DNA of 7,566 nt from Myxococcales bacterium (GTDB taxonomy: Bacteria > Myxococcota > Polyangia > HGW-17 > SLPX01). Under the pieces are notes generated by a model. The model saw only the letters and a list, made by a program, of their open reading frames with translations, searched no databases and was not told the DNA's origin. The DNA lies in the NCBI GenBank assembly GCA_007131745.1, contig SLPX01000399.1, positions 1-7,566 of the forward strand, given 5' to 3'. Positions 1 through 6,185 of the stretch are shown here, piece after piece; the stretch's first letter is position 1, and each line of letters starts with the position of its first letter. A program made the translations under genes and the position numbers.

Positions 1-342
1 AGCTACGCGTCGCGGATCGACGACCTGCGTGAGACCCGCGCCCATGTGAAGTTTATATCCCTGGAACCGCTGCTGGGCCCGCTGCCTGAGCTGGAACTTG
101 AGGGTATCGGGTGGGTCATCGTCGGCGGTGAGTCGGGGCCGAAGTCGAGACCGATGGACGAGGAATGGGTGACGGACATCCGCGATCAGTGTCGCCGGGC
201 CGGTGTGCCGTTTTTCTTTAAGCAGTGGGGTGGAACGAACAAGAAGAAGGCCGGCCGGCTGCTGGAAGGACGCACATGGGATGAGCTGCCGATGATCGGC
301 ATGGCCAAGCCGGCTATGGGATCGTCTGCGCGAGTCGTGTGA
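1..342 (+). CDS. DUF5131 (phage Gp37/Gp68) family protein, C-terminal part
   Basis: The reading frame is open from base 1, so the gene begins upstream of the window; 113 codons are visible and end at TGA 340-342. The GTG at 46 lies inside the conserved region and is not taken as the start. The visible part reads [20 protein letters not shown], then [16 protein letters not shown], then [17 protein letters not shown] and finally GRTWDELP. This order ([26 protein letters not shown], and a GRTWDE tail) is the recognised C-terminal signature of DUF5131/Gp37-Gp68 proteins. Known full-length members carry an N-terminal cysteine cluster resembling a radical-SAM motif, which would lie outside the window. 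Their biochemical role is not established; they are common on phages and islands. The tail after GRTWDELP is short and unremarkable. A damaged second copy of part of this gene lies at about 4865-5010. Confidence 0.85.
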   Translation, partial: SYASRIDDLRETRAHVKFISLEPLLGPLPELELEGIGWVIVGGESGPKSRPMDEEWVTDIRDQCRRAGVPFFFKQWGGTNKKKAGRLLEGRTWDELPMIGMAKPAMGSSARVV

Positions 343-359
343 CTTTGGTGTGACTTTGG
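338..359. repeat. 11-bp tandem duplication over the stop of the DUF5131 gene
   Basis: The unit TGTGACTTTGG occurs twice in direct succession. The first copy contains the TGA stop of the DUF5131 gene. It looks like a small slippage duplication; no function is proposed. The rest of 343-452 contains only a weak hairpin (TTCAG/CTGAA at 429-443) and no gene that I can support. Confidence 0.7.
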
Positions 360-452
360 ATTGAAGGCGGGTTCACCCTGATGAAATGGTTTTGAGTTCA
401 TCGGTTGTTGAGTTCGCATGTCTTGGATTTCAGAGATTCTGAAGTTCACTGT

Positions 453-926
453 TCACAAGTGGAGAACTTTGTACTCTTCGCCGAGTAGTGCGGAAAGAGC
501 ATCGGCTACGCAGTGTCTGTGACATTGCTCAGGGTTTTTTTCATAGCAAGTCAAGGCCACGCATTCTCCTGTTTCCATCCATTTTTGAATCCGCCGGATT
601 GCTTGGTTTTGTGCGGGTAGCATTTCCCGTTCGTATTCTGCTAAGAGTGCGTCATGGTCTTCTTGGGTTTTGAGGTTATTGCGTTTTTCGGTGGGGATTC
701 CCAACTCTCTCAGGTGTTCATATTTAATTCCAACGTTATTGCATTCCTGGGATAGGGTTGTCTTTGAGAAACCGTGCTTTCTGCTTATCGGATTCCACCG
801 TACATCACAGAGCAAAGTGACGCGTGCACCAAGGAGCTTGTTCAAGTAGAGTTCGAGAGTAAGGCCCTGGTATCCTATGGTGTAAATGGTGTAAAGAGGA
901 GTATGTGTGGGGGGTTCTGGTTTCAT
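453..926 (-). CDS. DUF488 family protein
   Basis: A complete protein of 157 residues, within the usual size range of the DUF488 family. The diagnostic features are present in order: TIGYQG at residues 16-21, LLCDVR at 38-43 followed by NPISRKHGFSK at 45-55, the GIKYEHLRELGIP block at 66-78, and the C-terminal ALTCYEKNPEQCHRH block at 124-138 with Cys127, Cys135, His136 and Arg137. The conserved Cys/His/Arg set suggests a catalytic or metal site, but the family has no established reaction. The protein has no signal peptide or membrane segment and should be cytoplasmic. The ATG at 926 gives the natural N-terminus just before TIGYQG; a clear Shine-Dalgarno is not seen. It is separated by more than 100 bp from both neighbours, so it is probably transcribed alone. 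DUF488 genes are often found in accessory regions, which fits this context. Confidence 0.88.
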   Translation of the reverse strand: MKPEPPTHTPLYTIYTIGYQGLTLELYLNKLLGARVTLLCDVRWNPISRKHGFSKTTLSQECNNVGIKYEHLRELGIPTEKRNNLKTQEDHDALLAEYEREMLPAQNQAIRRIQKWMETGECVALTCYEKNPEQCHRHCVADALSALLGEEYKVLHL

Positions 927-1041
927 CGGTTCATTTGGCTTTCAACCGGCTGCAACAATGACCGGCCTTTTTGGTGTATGATTCTAATCGAAAAAACAGA
1001 AAAAAGAACCCATGGTAAGGTGTTGTTGGGCCAATTCTATA

Positions 1042-1290
1042 TTAGAAAGCGAACAATCTTTGAAGAATTGAAATGACATCCGACTGGGTCCTGGAATCTA
1101 TTGTGCCAAGCTTCTTTACGAGTCGTATTTTATCAATTGTTCGAAGCTGATCCAAAACAATTTGTCCCTTTTTCTTTTGAAAAGTACAGGAGACACGAGT
1201 TGGATAATCTTTTTGAGCGGACTTCATCGGGGCAATGATCGCCGTTCGTATATTGCGATTCATTTCATCAGGTGAAATTACCAGGCAGGG
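1042..1290 (-). pseudogene. N-terminally truncated MazF/PemK-family toxin (orphan)
   Basis: The frame from 1290 reads PCLVISPDEMNRNIRTAIIAPM, then KDYPTRVSCTF, then GQIVLDQLRTIDKIRLVKKLGTID, and ends FAF. This is the body of a MazF/PemK-type endoribonuclease toxin, a family that is usually about 105-115 residues and cleaves mRNA. The expected residue before PCLVIS is Arg (the family has RPCLVIS), but here the codon is TGA at 1293-1291. That is one base from CGA, so it may be a nonsense mutation. Upstream of it no frame resembles the first about 30 residues (normally E.Y.V.LDPT.G.E...TRP), so the N-terminus appears lost as well. The only internal Met (1263) would give a 73-residue product lacking the first strands of the fold. 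No AbrB-like or other antitoxin is recognisable in 1291-1516. I call it an inactivated, solitary relic. A shortened expressed form cannot be excluded. Confidence 0.8.
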
Positions 1291-1504
1291 TCAAGGGCAA
1301 GTTTTATAGGTCCGACATTTTCTTAACCTGTAATTCATTTTCCAAACGTAGTGAGGAATCGGCGAGGCTTTTGGGTAAAACGCGAAGCGGTTTGCAAAAG
1401 CCGTGATAAAGGAATTATCAGGTTCAAGCTTTTGTTAGTACCCGTCCCCTATTCGAGAGCCGTTCGGGCCGCCAAACCATCATCAGAACCACCGTTACTG
1501 CAGA

Positions 1505-1642
1505 CGCTGGTTTTGATCATGTTCGTTGAACTTGATCTCTTCTGCCGGAGCTGCGGGTGCGGGTGCGGGTGCGGGTGCGGGTGCGGGTGTTTCGGCGCTG
1601 GTTTTGACCATGTTCTTGAACTTGATCTCTTCTGCCGGAGCT
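1505..1642 (-). repeat. Imperfect direct duplication in the helicase tail, with indel
   Basis: Bases 1505-1552 and 1596-1642 are nearly identical over about 47 bp and both encode SSGRRDQVQ in the helicase frame. They differ by a substitution in the GAT/GAC triplet and by one extra base in the 1505-1552 copy, at the GTTCGTTG versus GTTCTTG position. In the copy at 1596-1642 the protein continues QVQEHGQNQR. In the other the extra base shifts the frame to QVQRT and a TGA. Without the extra base the protein would run on as QVQEHDQNQRLQ to a TAA at 1495. The hexanucleotide array lies between the copies. This is a slippage-prone segment of a low-complexity tail. Confidence 0.8.
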
Positions 1643-3004
1643 TCGGCTGCGGTTATTCGGTGCGTTTGTGTCTTGATTGCCGGTATTCTGTTTAGCGTTG
1701 CTATGAGATCCGCGAGTATTACGAAACCGGGGTTTTTTGCGCTGCGAGAGTTTGCTGCTGAGGTGAGTTTTTTCCGCTCGCCTTCTCCCTTCGCCTCGGT
1801 TTCCACGGTTACCGAAGTGAGCGGCAGGGGGGGGTGGAGGTTTGACCCCTGGGGTTAACTCTGCTTTCGGGTTGTGGCAGGGTTGATCCCTTTCAATGGG
1901 GATCTCGTAACCGACAAGTTTTTCAATGTCTCGCAGGAACGCACCCTCCGTCTCGTCGCAGAGAGAAATGGCGATTCCTCGCTTGCCGGCCCTACCCGTG
2001 CGACCAATGCGGTGAATATATGTCTCCGATTCGTTAGGTAAGTCGAAGTTGACCACATGCGAGATGTTGTCTACATCAATGCCTCGGGACGCTAGATCCG
2101 TGGCCACCATAACAGGACTTTTGCCGGATTTGAAGTCTTTCAGAGCCTCACTGCGGGCTCTTTGGGTTTTGTTGCCGTGAATGGCCACTGCGCGAATTCC
2201 TTTTTGGTAGAGCTGTTTGACCAATCGATTCGCCCGGTGCTTTGTACGGGTAAAGATGAGCACGCGTTCCATATTTTGCGATTGTATCAGATTCGAGACG
2301 AGCAACAGCTTCTCTTCTCCGGACACAAACATTACGCATTGATCGATGGCGTCCACGGTCTTTGCCTCCGGAGTCACCTCTACCCAAGCGGGATCTTGAA
2401 GAAATGAAGAACCCAAATCTTCTATGGAGCGGACCATGGTGGCGGAGAACAGTAAATTTTGTCGTTTCCTGGGGAGGTGGCCGATAACCTTCTTGATGTC
2501 ATGAATAAAACCCATGTCCAGCATTCGGTCCGCTTCATCCAGAACAAAGAATTCCACATGAGATAGGTCGATGTGTTTCTGAGCCATTAGATCCAGCAAC
2601 CGTCCGGGGGTGGCCGTCAATACGTCGACCCCGTTTCGGAGCGCTCTCACCTGGGGGTTCTGGCCTACTCCGCCGTAGATCACCGTATGCTTGATGGGAA
2701 GAAACTTGCCGTAGGTACCGAAACTCTCGTCAATTTGCGCGGCCAGCTCTCTTGTTGGAGAGAGCACCAGCGCTTTGGGACGCCGTCTTTTTGACCCATT
2801 GGGTCGTTGGGCCAACTTTTGCAACAAAGGCAAAGCGAAAGCAGCGGTTTTTCCCGTACCTGTCTGGGCGCATCCAAGCACATCTCTGCCTTGGAGCAAA
2901 AGTGGAATGGTTGATGCCTGTATGGGGGTCGGGTGAGTATAACGTTCTTGCTCAACGGCTCGGCGCAGCGGCGCGATGAGCTTCAAGTCTGCGAATAAAA
3001 CCAA
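1517..3004 (-). CDS. rhlE: RhlE-type DEAD-box ATP-dependent RNA helicase
   Basis: A 495-residue protein from TTG 3004, with every DEAD-box motif in order: Phe4 and the Q motif (PTPIQ 25-29), motif I AQTGTGKT 46-53, Ia PTREL 83-87, Ib TPGR 132-135, II DEAD 156-159, III SAT 187-189, IV around VLIFTRTK 248-255, V ATDLASRGID 301-310, and VI HRIGRTGR 331-338. RDMGFIHDI-like context (RMLDMGFIHDIKK) and FTRTKH are typical of the RhlE subgroup. Such enzymes unwind short RNA duplexes in ribosome assembly and mRNA decay and bind RNA through a basic tail. The tail here (about 380-495) is Pro-rich, then Arg/Lys/Asn/Gly-rich, and ends in a Thr-Arg repeat encoded by a hexanucleotide array. The frame stays open to 3382, but that extension shows no family similarity. 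TTG 3004 places FADLKL at the N-terminus as in relatives and follows an AAGGA Shine-Dalgarno. The end is affected by a one-base indel (see the duplication entry). Confidence 0.93.
   Translation of the reverse strand: MVLFADLKLIAPLRRAVEQERYTHPTPIQASTIPLLLQGRDVLGCAQTGTGKTAAFALPLLQKLAQRPNGSKRRRPKALVLSPTRELAAQIDESFGTYGKFLPIKHTVIYGGVGQNPQVRALRNGVDVLTATPGRLLDLMAQKHIDLSHVEFFVLDEADRMLDMGFIHDIKKVIGHLPRKRQNLLFSATMVRSIEDLGSSFLQDPAWVEVTPEAKTVDAIDQCVMFVSGEEKLLLVSNLIQSQNMERVLIFTRTKHRANRLVKQLYQKGIRAVAIHGNKTQRARSEALKDFKSGKSPVMVATDLASRGIDVDNISHVVNFDLPNESETYIHRIGRTGRAGKRGIAISLCDETEGAFLRDIEKLVGYEIPIERDQPCHNPKAELTPGVKPPPPPAAHFGNRGNRGEGRRRAEKTHLSSKLSQRKKPRFRNTRGSHSNAKQNTGNQDTNAPNNRSRSSGRRDQVQEHGQNQRRNTRTRTRTRTRTRSSGRRDQVQRT
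1552..1587. repeat. Hexanucleotide microsatellite (TGCGGG)6
   Basis: Six uninterrupted copies of TGCGGG on the plus strand, followed by a partial TG. In the minus-strand helicase frame each unit encodes Thr-Arg, giving an alternating basic tract. Because the unit is six bases, changes in copy number keep the frame and alter only the length of the basic tail. It is flanked by the duplicated segment described separately. Confidence 0.9.
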
Positions 3005-3010
3005 TTGTAT

Positions 3011-3018
3011 TTCCTTTA
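3011..3018 (-). promoter_or_regulatory. Shine-Dalgarno that decides the helicase start
   Basis: On the minus strand AAAGGAA lies about 7 bases before the TTG at 3004-3002. No ATG or GTG in this frame is comparably placed near the beginning of the conserved domain. This supports initiation at TTG and argues against the 126-codon in-frame extension to 3382. Confidence 0.65.
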
Positions 3019-3090
3019 TATCAGTGGCGACGGTGTGACGGATACGACCGAATAACAGGTGTGCGTCCAGCGTGCGGTTACAGAGTTCTG

Positions 3091-3118
3091 TATATAGTAC
3101 GAATAGATGCTTTGTCCA
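3091..3118 (-). promoter_or_regulatory. Candidate sigma-70-type promoter for the helicase gene
   Basis: On the minus strand TGGACA (3118-3113, five of six match to TTGACA) is followed, after 16 bases, by TATATA (3096-3091, four of six to TATAAT). Transcription would begin near 3084, leaving a leader of about 80 bases before the TTG start. That it is a promoter is inference from the consensus match only. The remainder of 3005-3368 holds the opposite-strand cysteine-rich ORF. Confidence 0.4.
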
Positions 3119-3151
3119 GTAATTAACTTCAGAGGGATGTAATTCGAAAAT

Positions 3152-3376
3152 GTGACATCGCAAGAGATGCGAAATGAGGAAAATCAAGAGGCTGGAAAAG
3201 GGTGTACGAAGCGTAACTACTTGCAAAAAGTTCAGTGGGTCGCCCGGGAGGCGGCTTACCAGTGCCGTGTGGAGGAGGGGGAAAACTGCGGCACGTGTCC
3301 CGAGGATTGCGGCGTTTGTGGATACTGCGAGGTAGAAGAGAAATGGTTTGGTGCGGACAACGGTTTTGTTAAATGA
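3152..3376 (+). pseudogene. Small cysteine-rich ORF, probable remnant of a surface protein gene
   Basis: A 74-codon plus-strand frame begins at GTG 3152 (an in-frame ATG is at 3167) and ends at TGA 3374-3376, overlapping the 3' end of the ATPase gene by 8 bp tail to tail. The second half reads CRVEEGENCGTCPEDC, then GVCGYCEVEE. The GENCGTCPEDCG type of motif is known as a repeat in cysteine-rich exported proteins of deltaproteobacteria and some archaea, so this is unlikely to be a chance frame. The first half has no recognisable features, there is no signal peptide, and neither start has a well-spaced Shine-Dalgarno. The most likely reading is a fragment of a larger gene cut by rearrangement. 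An intact small metal-binding protein is the alternative. On the other strand the same bases form the spurious open extension of the helicase frame. Confidence 0.4.
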
Positions 3377-4691
3377 TTCCAAGCAACCATTTTATGATAT
3401 TATTCCTCTCAATTTTTATGCCTGAATATTCGATTGCCGTTTCATTGCTATCTGTTGAAAGGAGGATGTGCCGCCCGTTTGTTATATATCGATCTATTGA
3501 AGCAAATGAACTCAATTCTCTGTCTTTGTTGTTTTCATTCAAGGTTATTGCAACTTGGTAATTCGTGATCGAGCGGTCCCTGTTCGTTACCACAAAATCT
3601 ATCTCTTTGCCTGATTCGTTTTGACCGAAATTGATCTGATCTTTGTCCCTTTTAAGTTTTAAGAAGACAATATTTTCAAGAAGTCTTGAATATGTCTGAA
3701 GGTATCCTCCGTAAAGAGCGGGGAAACCGCTGTCAACTGAATAAAACTTCCTTATTGTCCCAAACACTCTGCTTTGTTTATATTCCAGTTTTTCAACAGG
3801 ATGTATCGCAAAAGCTTTCGCAATAAAATCAACATAATTTGAAACTGTTTCAGATTTCACCTTAAACCCGCTGTTTTTAAGGTGCGCAAGAATCCTTGCA
3901 TAGCTTGTAATATTGCCGGGGCCGGCAAAAAGAAATTTGATAACCTGATCAATAACCGCGGGTTGACGGATGTTGAATCTGTTTACTATGTCATCAAGAA
4001 CAACCTTACTTAAAACTCCTTCAAGATAGCTTTTTTTTGCACTTTCAGAATTTATTGAAATAAGTTCGGGCAATCCTCCGAATCCGAGATATTCGCTGAA
4101 TAGAGACTTTGTTTCATCAGCCTTTTCAAAAAAATCGTGCTCATTATTGATTTCAAGCCCTCTTATTTTTAAAAATTCTTTAAAATCAAAAGGAAGTATC
4201 TGAAGTTCAATGAATCTTCCAGCAAGGTTTGAGCCGATCTCGGAAGAAAGAAGTTCAGAGTTTGAGCCGGTTAATATTATTCCAATGTCTCGGTGTTTTT
4301 CATAGATAGTTCTTACAAATTTATCCCAGCCTTCAATAAGCTGAATTTCATCAAGCACTATTATTTTTTTTCCTTTTTGGGCTATTTCATTCATGAAAAG
4401 CTGAAACAACTCATCGAGTTTAAAAGCATTGTTTACTTCTACAAGGTTGAAATCCTCAAAATTCAGGTAAAAAACATTCCTTTTTAGAATCTTTTTCTCC
4501 CGTATCATTTTTGCGACAGTTCTTTGAACCAGAAAAGATTTCCCGCTTCTTCTAAATCCCGTTATTATCTTGATGGGCTTTGAGCCCATCAGTTCAAAAA
4601 GCTCTTTTTCGTATGAACGGTATATTCCTTCAACTTCGGTTATCAGGTTCTGCCATTCAAATATTATCCGTAAAAAAGCTGATTTTTCCAT
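3369..4691 (-). CDS. AAA-family ATPase, AAA_14/DUF4143 type
   Basis: A complete 440-residue protein. The N-terminal P-loop domain has Walker A GFRRSGKS at residues 45-52, Walker B IIVLDE at 110-115 (Asp114, Glu115), a TGSNS sensor-like block at 141-145 and SNLAGR at 154-159. The C-terminal DUF4143 region runs from about 215 to 370 and includes GGLPEL, then YSVDSG, then LENIVFLKLKR, then NESGKEIDFVV at 358-368. The last resembles a PD-(D/E)xK nuclease-like core. Length and order match the family, which is abundant, often horizontally transferred and functionally uncharacterised; some members are discussed as defence or toxin-like. The ATG at 4691 is supported by AGAGGG five bases upstream. The gene is clearly richer in A+T than its neighbours, with many A and T runs, which suggests separate acquisition. 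It stands alone between relics, with no partner gene. Confidence 0.9.
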   Translation of the reverse strand: MEKSAFLRIIFEWQNLITEVEGIYRSYEKELFELMGSKPIKIITGFRRSGKSFLVQRTVAKMIREKKILKRNVFYLNFEDFNLVEVNNAFKLDELFQLFMNEIAQKGKKIIVLDEIQLIEGWDKFVRTIYEKHRDIGIILTGSNSELLSSEIGSNLAGRFIELQILPFDFKEFLKIRGLEINNEHDFFEKADETKSLFSEYLGFGGLPELISINSESAKKSYLEGVLSKVVLDDIVNRFNIRQPAVIDQVIKFLFAGPGNITSYARILAHLKNSGFKVKSETVSNYVDFIAKAFAIHPVEKLEYKQSRVFGTIRKFYSVDSGFPALYGGYLQTYSRLLENIVFLKLKRDKDQINFGQNESGKEIDFVVTNRDRSITNYQVAITLNENNKDRELSSFASIDRYITNGRHILLSTDSNETAIEYSGIKIERNNIIKWLLGII

Positions 4692-4723
4692 AAATACCCT
4701 CTGTAAAGGACAAACACAGACTG

Positions 4724-4779
4724 TTTATGCCCTTTATAAGGGGATAAGTCAAGATAAAGGGATTGATCAAGTTTTGATC
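4724..4779 (-). promoter_or_regulatory. Candidate promoter with overlapping inverted repeats for the ATPase gene
   Basis: On the minus strand TTGACT (4752-4747) and CATAAA (4729-4724) are separated by 17 bases and lie just upstream of the ATPase Shine-Dalgarno and ATG. An inverted repeat, CCCTTTAT (4730-4737) and ATAAAGGG (4754-4761), encloses the -35 box and fills most of the spacer. A second dyad, GATCAA-GTT-TTGATC (4765-4779), lies immediately upstream. The positions suit an operator, possibly for autoregulation or for a regulator encoded elsewhere. The -10 match is only four of six, so the promoter itself is tentative. Confidence 0.35.
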
Positions 4780-4788
4780 GAGTGCGGC

Positions 4789-4865
4789 TGGACGCACCGC
4801 ACGGAAACTGATCCAATCACCGCTTAAAAAGTGCAGGAGAAGTTGCAATGGAGATGGATATCCGG
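4789..4865. repeat. 77-bp dispersed direct repeat, copy 1
   Basis: This segment, starting TGGACGCACCGCACGG and ending GATGGATATCCGG, recurs at 6186-6262 in the same orientation with a single A/C difference (4848 versus 6245). On the plus strand it contains AGGAG eight bases before an ATG (4848-4850) that opens a short frame reading MEMDIRWV. That looks like the translation-initiation region of some gene, but the frame soon fails. The right end runs without a gap into the DUF5131 fragment. It has no recognisable integron attC core sites or transposon ends, and its origin is unknown. Confidence 0.9.
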
Positions 4866-5010
4866 TGGGTCTATCGTCGGCGGTGAGTCGGAGGGGAAGT
4901 CGAGACCGATGGAGGAGGAATGGGTGACGGACATCCGCGATCAGTGCCGCCGGGCCCGTGTGCCGTTTTTCTTTAAAAAGTGGGGCGGAACGAACAAGAA
5001 GAAGACCGGA
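4865..5010 (+). pseudogene. Frameshifted internal fragment of a DUF5131 gene
   Basis: About 145 bp matches bases 111-254 of this window with roughly ten substitutions and one inserted T near 4872. The matching product is [23 protein letters not shown], then [16 protein letters not shown], against [13 protein letters not shown] and [12 protein letters not shown] in the intact copy. The extra T breaks the frame between WV and the IVGGES block. Neither the N-terminal part nor the GRTWDE tail is present. After the homology ends, the frame runs on to 5262, antisense to the lipoprotein gene and meaningless there. This is a relic produced by recombination or by decay of a related gene. The 5011-5053 stretch to the lipoprotein stop shows nothing further. 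Confidence 0.85.
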
Positions 5011-5053
5011 CTGGCGCCGGACATCTATAACCTCACATTGTTCTGCGGAATTA

Positions 5054-5929
5054 TCAGGGACAAACGGCTTCGATGGGATCGATGCCCGCGTTGCCCAGTA
5101 CGCGGTTGGAGCTGCCGGAAATCTGCACGTCACCGCAGAAGGTGTTATGGAGAAGAACCGAATCGCTGCCCGAAAATGAAGAAGATCCGTCGATTGCGGA
5201 AAAAGAAACACCCGCATCGCTTCCGGAGACATCCAGGTCGCCCGTTATGTATGCGCCCCTAATTCTGTTTCCGCTTCCAGATATGGTGACATTGCCTTCT
5301 ATTGTTACTCGTCCGCCCGTGACTCCCGCTCCGAACAGGGTAACATTGCTGCCGGAGAGCTCCAGGTCACCCGAATAGATTCCATCGGTCAAGAGAACGA
5401 TTCTGTCGCTGGCGCTCAAAGCGTTGTTGACCTCATCAAGCGTGTTGTCTTGGCTGAGTTCTACGACTTCCGCTCCAAATTCGTAGACAACCCGGGCCAT
5501 CTCGAAAGCTCCGTCGGGGCTCAGCGAGACCGCCAACTCCACCAGGTCGCGTTCCCTGATGCTTTGAGTTAAATCTTCATCAATGGAATCGAAACGAAAT
5601 CTCAACGTAACGGCTCCGTGAGCGACTGAGCCCAGCACCCCGATGCCCTCAGGCCCCGTCGTAGCCGACCTGGAACCGCCATCGATCAACACCCCGTCGA
5701 CCGGAATACCGGGTTGAGGTACGTCCACATCGTTCAGGTCATTTATAAGCGGATTGACCACGATTACGAAAGTCGTCTCTCCCAGGATGACATCCGTTGG
5801 ATCCGTTTTGTTCACCTTGGAGCTGCAGGAAATCATCAAAACCATCAAAAGTGCTGTAAAAACTGTAAAAACCGCCATGGGCGAAATAAGCGGATACTGC
5901 TTTTGTTGATTCGTTTTGTTTGTGTTCAT
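5054..5929 (-). CDS. Exported lipoprotein with SGS-repeat beta-helix-like domain
   Basis: A 291-residue protein. Lys5 and Lys10 precede a hydrophobic stretch (about 19-34) and the lipobox-like LMISC with Cys35, indicating a type II signal peptide and membrane anchoring. Residues about 50-150 form a domain I do not recognise, rich in Val/Asp/Glu. From about 175 the protein becomes a ladder of short hydrophobic strands punctuated by SGS at 192, 217, 235, 253 and 271, with an 18-residue period over the last four. Asn and Gly recur at the turns ([31 protein letters not shown]). This is the pattern of a right-handed parallel beta-helix of the pectate-lyase/NosD kind, but without visible catalytic residues. 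Cys265 and Cys290 could form a disulfide. The start has a purine-rich leader (AGAGAG) instead of a strong Shine-Dalgarno. It lies between the two 77-bp repeats. A structural, adhesin or carbohydrate-binding role is possible. Confidence 0.8.
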   Translation of the reverse strand: MNTNKTNQQKQYPLISPMAVFTVFTALLMVLMISCSSKVNKTDPTDVILGETTFVIVVNPLINDLNDVDVPQPGIPVDGVLIDGGSRSATTGPEGIGVLGSVAHGAVTLRFRFDSIDEDLTQSIRERDLVELAVSLSPDGAFEMARVVYEFGAEVVELSQDNTLDEVNNALSASDRIVLLTDGIYSGDLELSGSNVTLFGAGVTGGRVTIEGNVTISGSGNRIRGAYITGDLDVSGSDAGVSFSAIDGSSSFSGSDSVLLHNTFCGDVQISGSSNRVLGNAGIDPIEAVCP

Positions 5930-5991
5930 TTTTTCTCTCTTCTTTTCTCTTCTTTCTTATTTGCAAAAAAATAGTCCGGTCTTCATGTGCT

Positions 5992-6043
5992 AATTACGAG
6001 GACAGCGAATTGAGTATACATGTTTTCTCAATTACGGGGACAG
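5992..6043. repeat. Paired AATTACGRGGACAG motifs with a hairpin, REP/IS200-like relic
   Basis: The 14-base motif occurs at 5992-6005 (AATTACGAGGACAG) and 6030-6043 (AATTACGGGGACAG). Between them is an inverted repeat, AATTGAG (6008-6014) and CTCAATT (6027-6033), with a 12-base loop. The words ACGGGGACAG / CTGTCCCCGT are, from general knowledge, frequent beside IS200-like and REP-associated tyrosine transposase elements. No transposase remains here. Another small palindrome, GGGGC-CGGA-GCCCC, lies at 6060-6073. The rest of 5930-6185 contains nothing I can support as a gene. Confidence 0.45.
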
Positions 6044-6185
6044 TTTACTGATTCCTTTCGGGGCCGGAGCCCCTTTAGACCCTTTGAAATCTGAACCCTT
6101 ACGGGGTAATCCGTGAAAAACTCTCCCCAAACTCATCCCGAGTGGGCTCCATTGTTTACGGCGGATTTGCGGCGGACGGAGCTTT

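Noticed and set aside
1340..1500. Possible antitoxin gene upstream of the MazF relic
   Set aside because: Stops interrupt the minus-strand frames examined and no AbrB/MazE-like or other antitoxin signature was found.
1526..1858. Plus-strand frame with a long Gly-Ala tract
   Set aside because: It is the antisense shadow of the (TGCGGG) repeat in the helicase tail, which has the complete set of DEAD-box motifs on the other strand.
4789..4865. Integron attC site for the 77-bp repeat, each copy lying near the 3' end of a minus-strand gene
   Set aside because: No RYYYAAC/GTTRRRY core boxes and no large imperfect palindrome typical of attC are visible.
4657..5232. 191-codon minus-strand frame across the 77-bp repeat and the DUF5131 fragment
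   Set aside because: It overlaps the lipoprotein 3' end and the ATPase start, spans a recombination joint and shows no family features.
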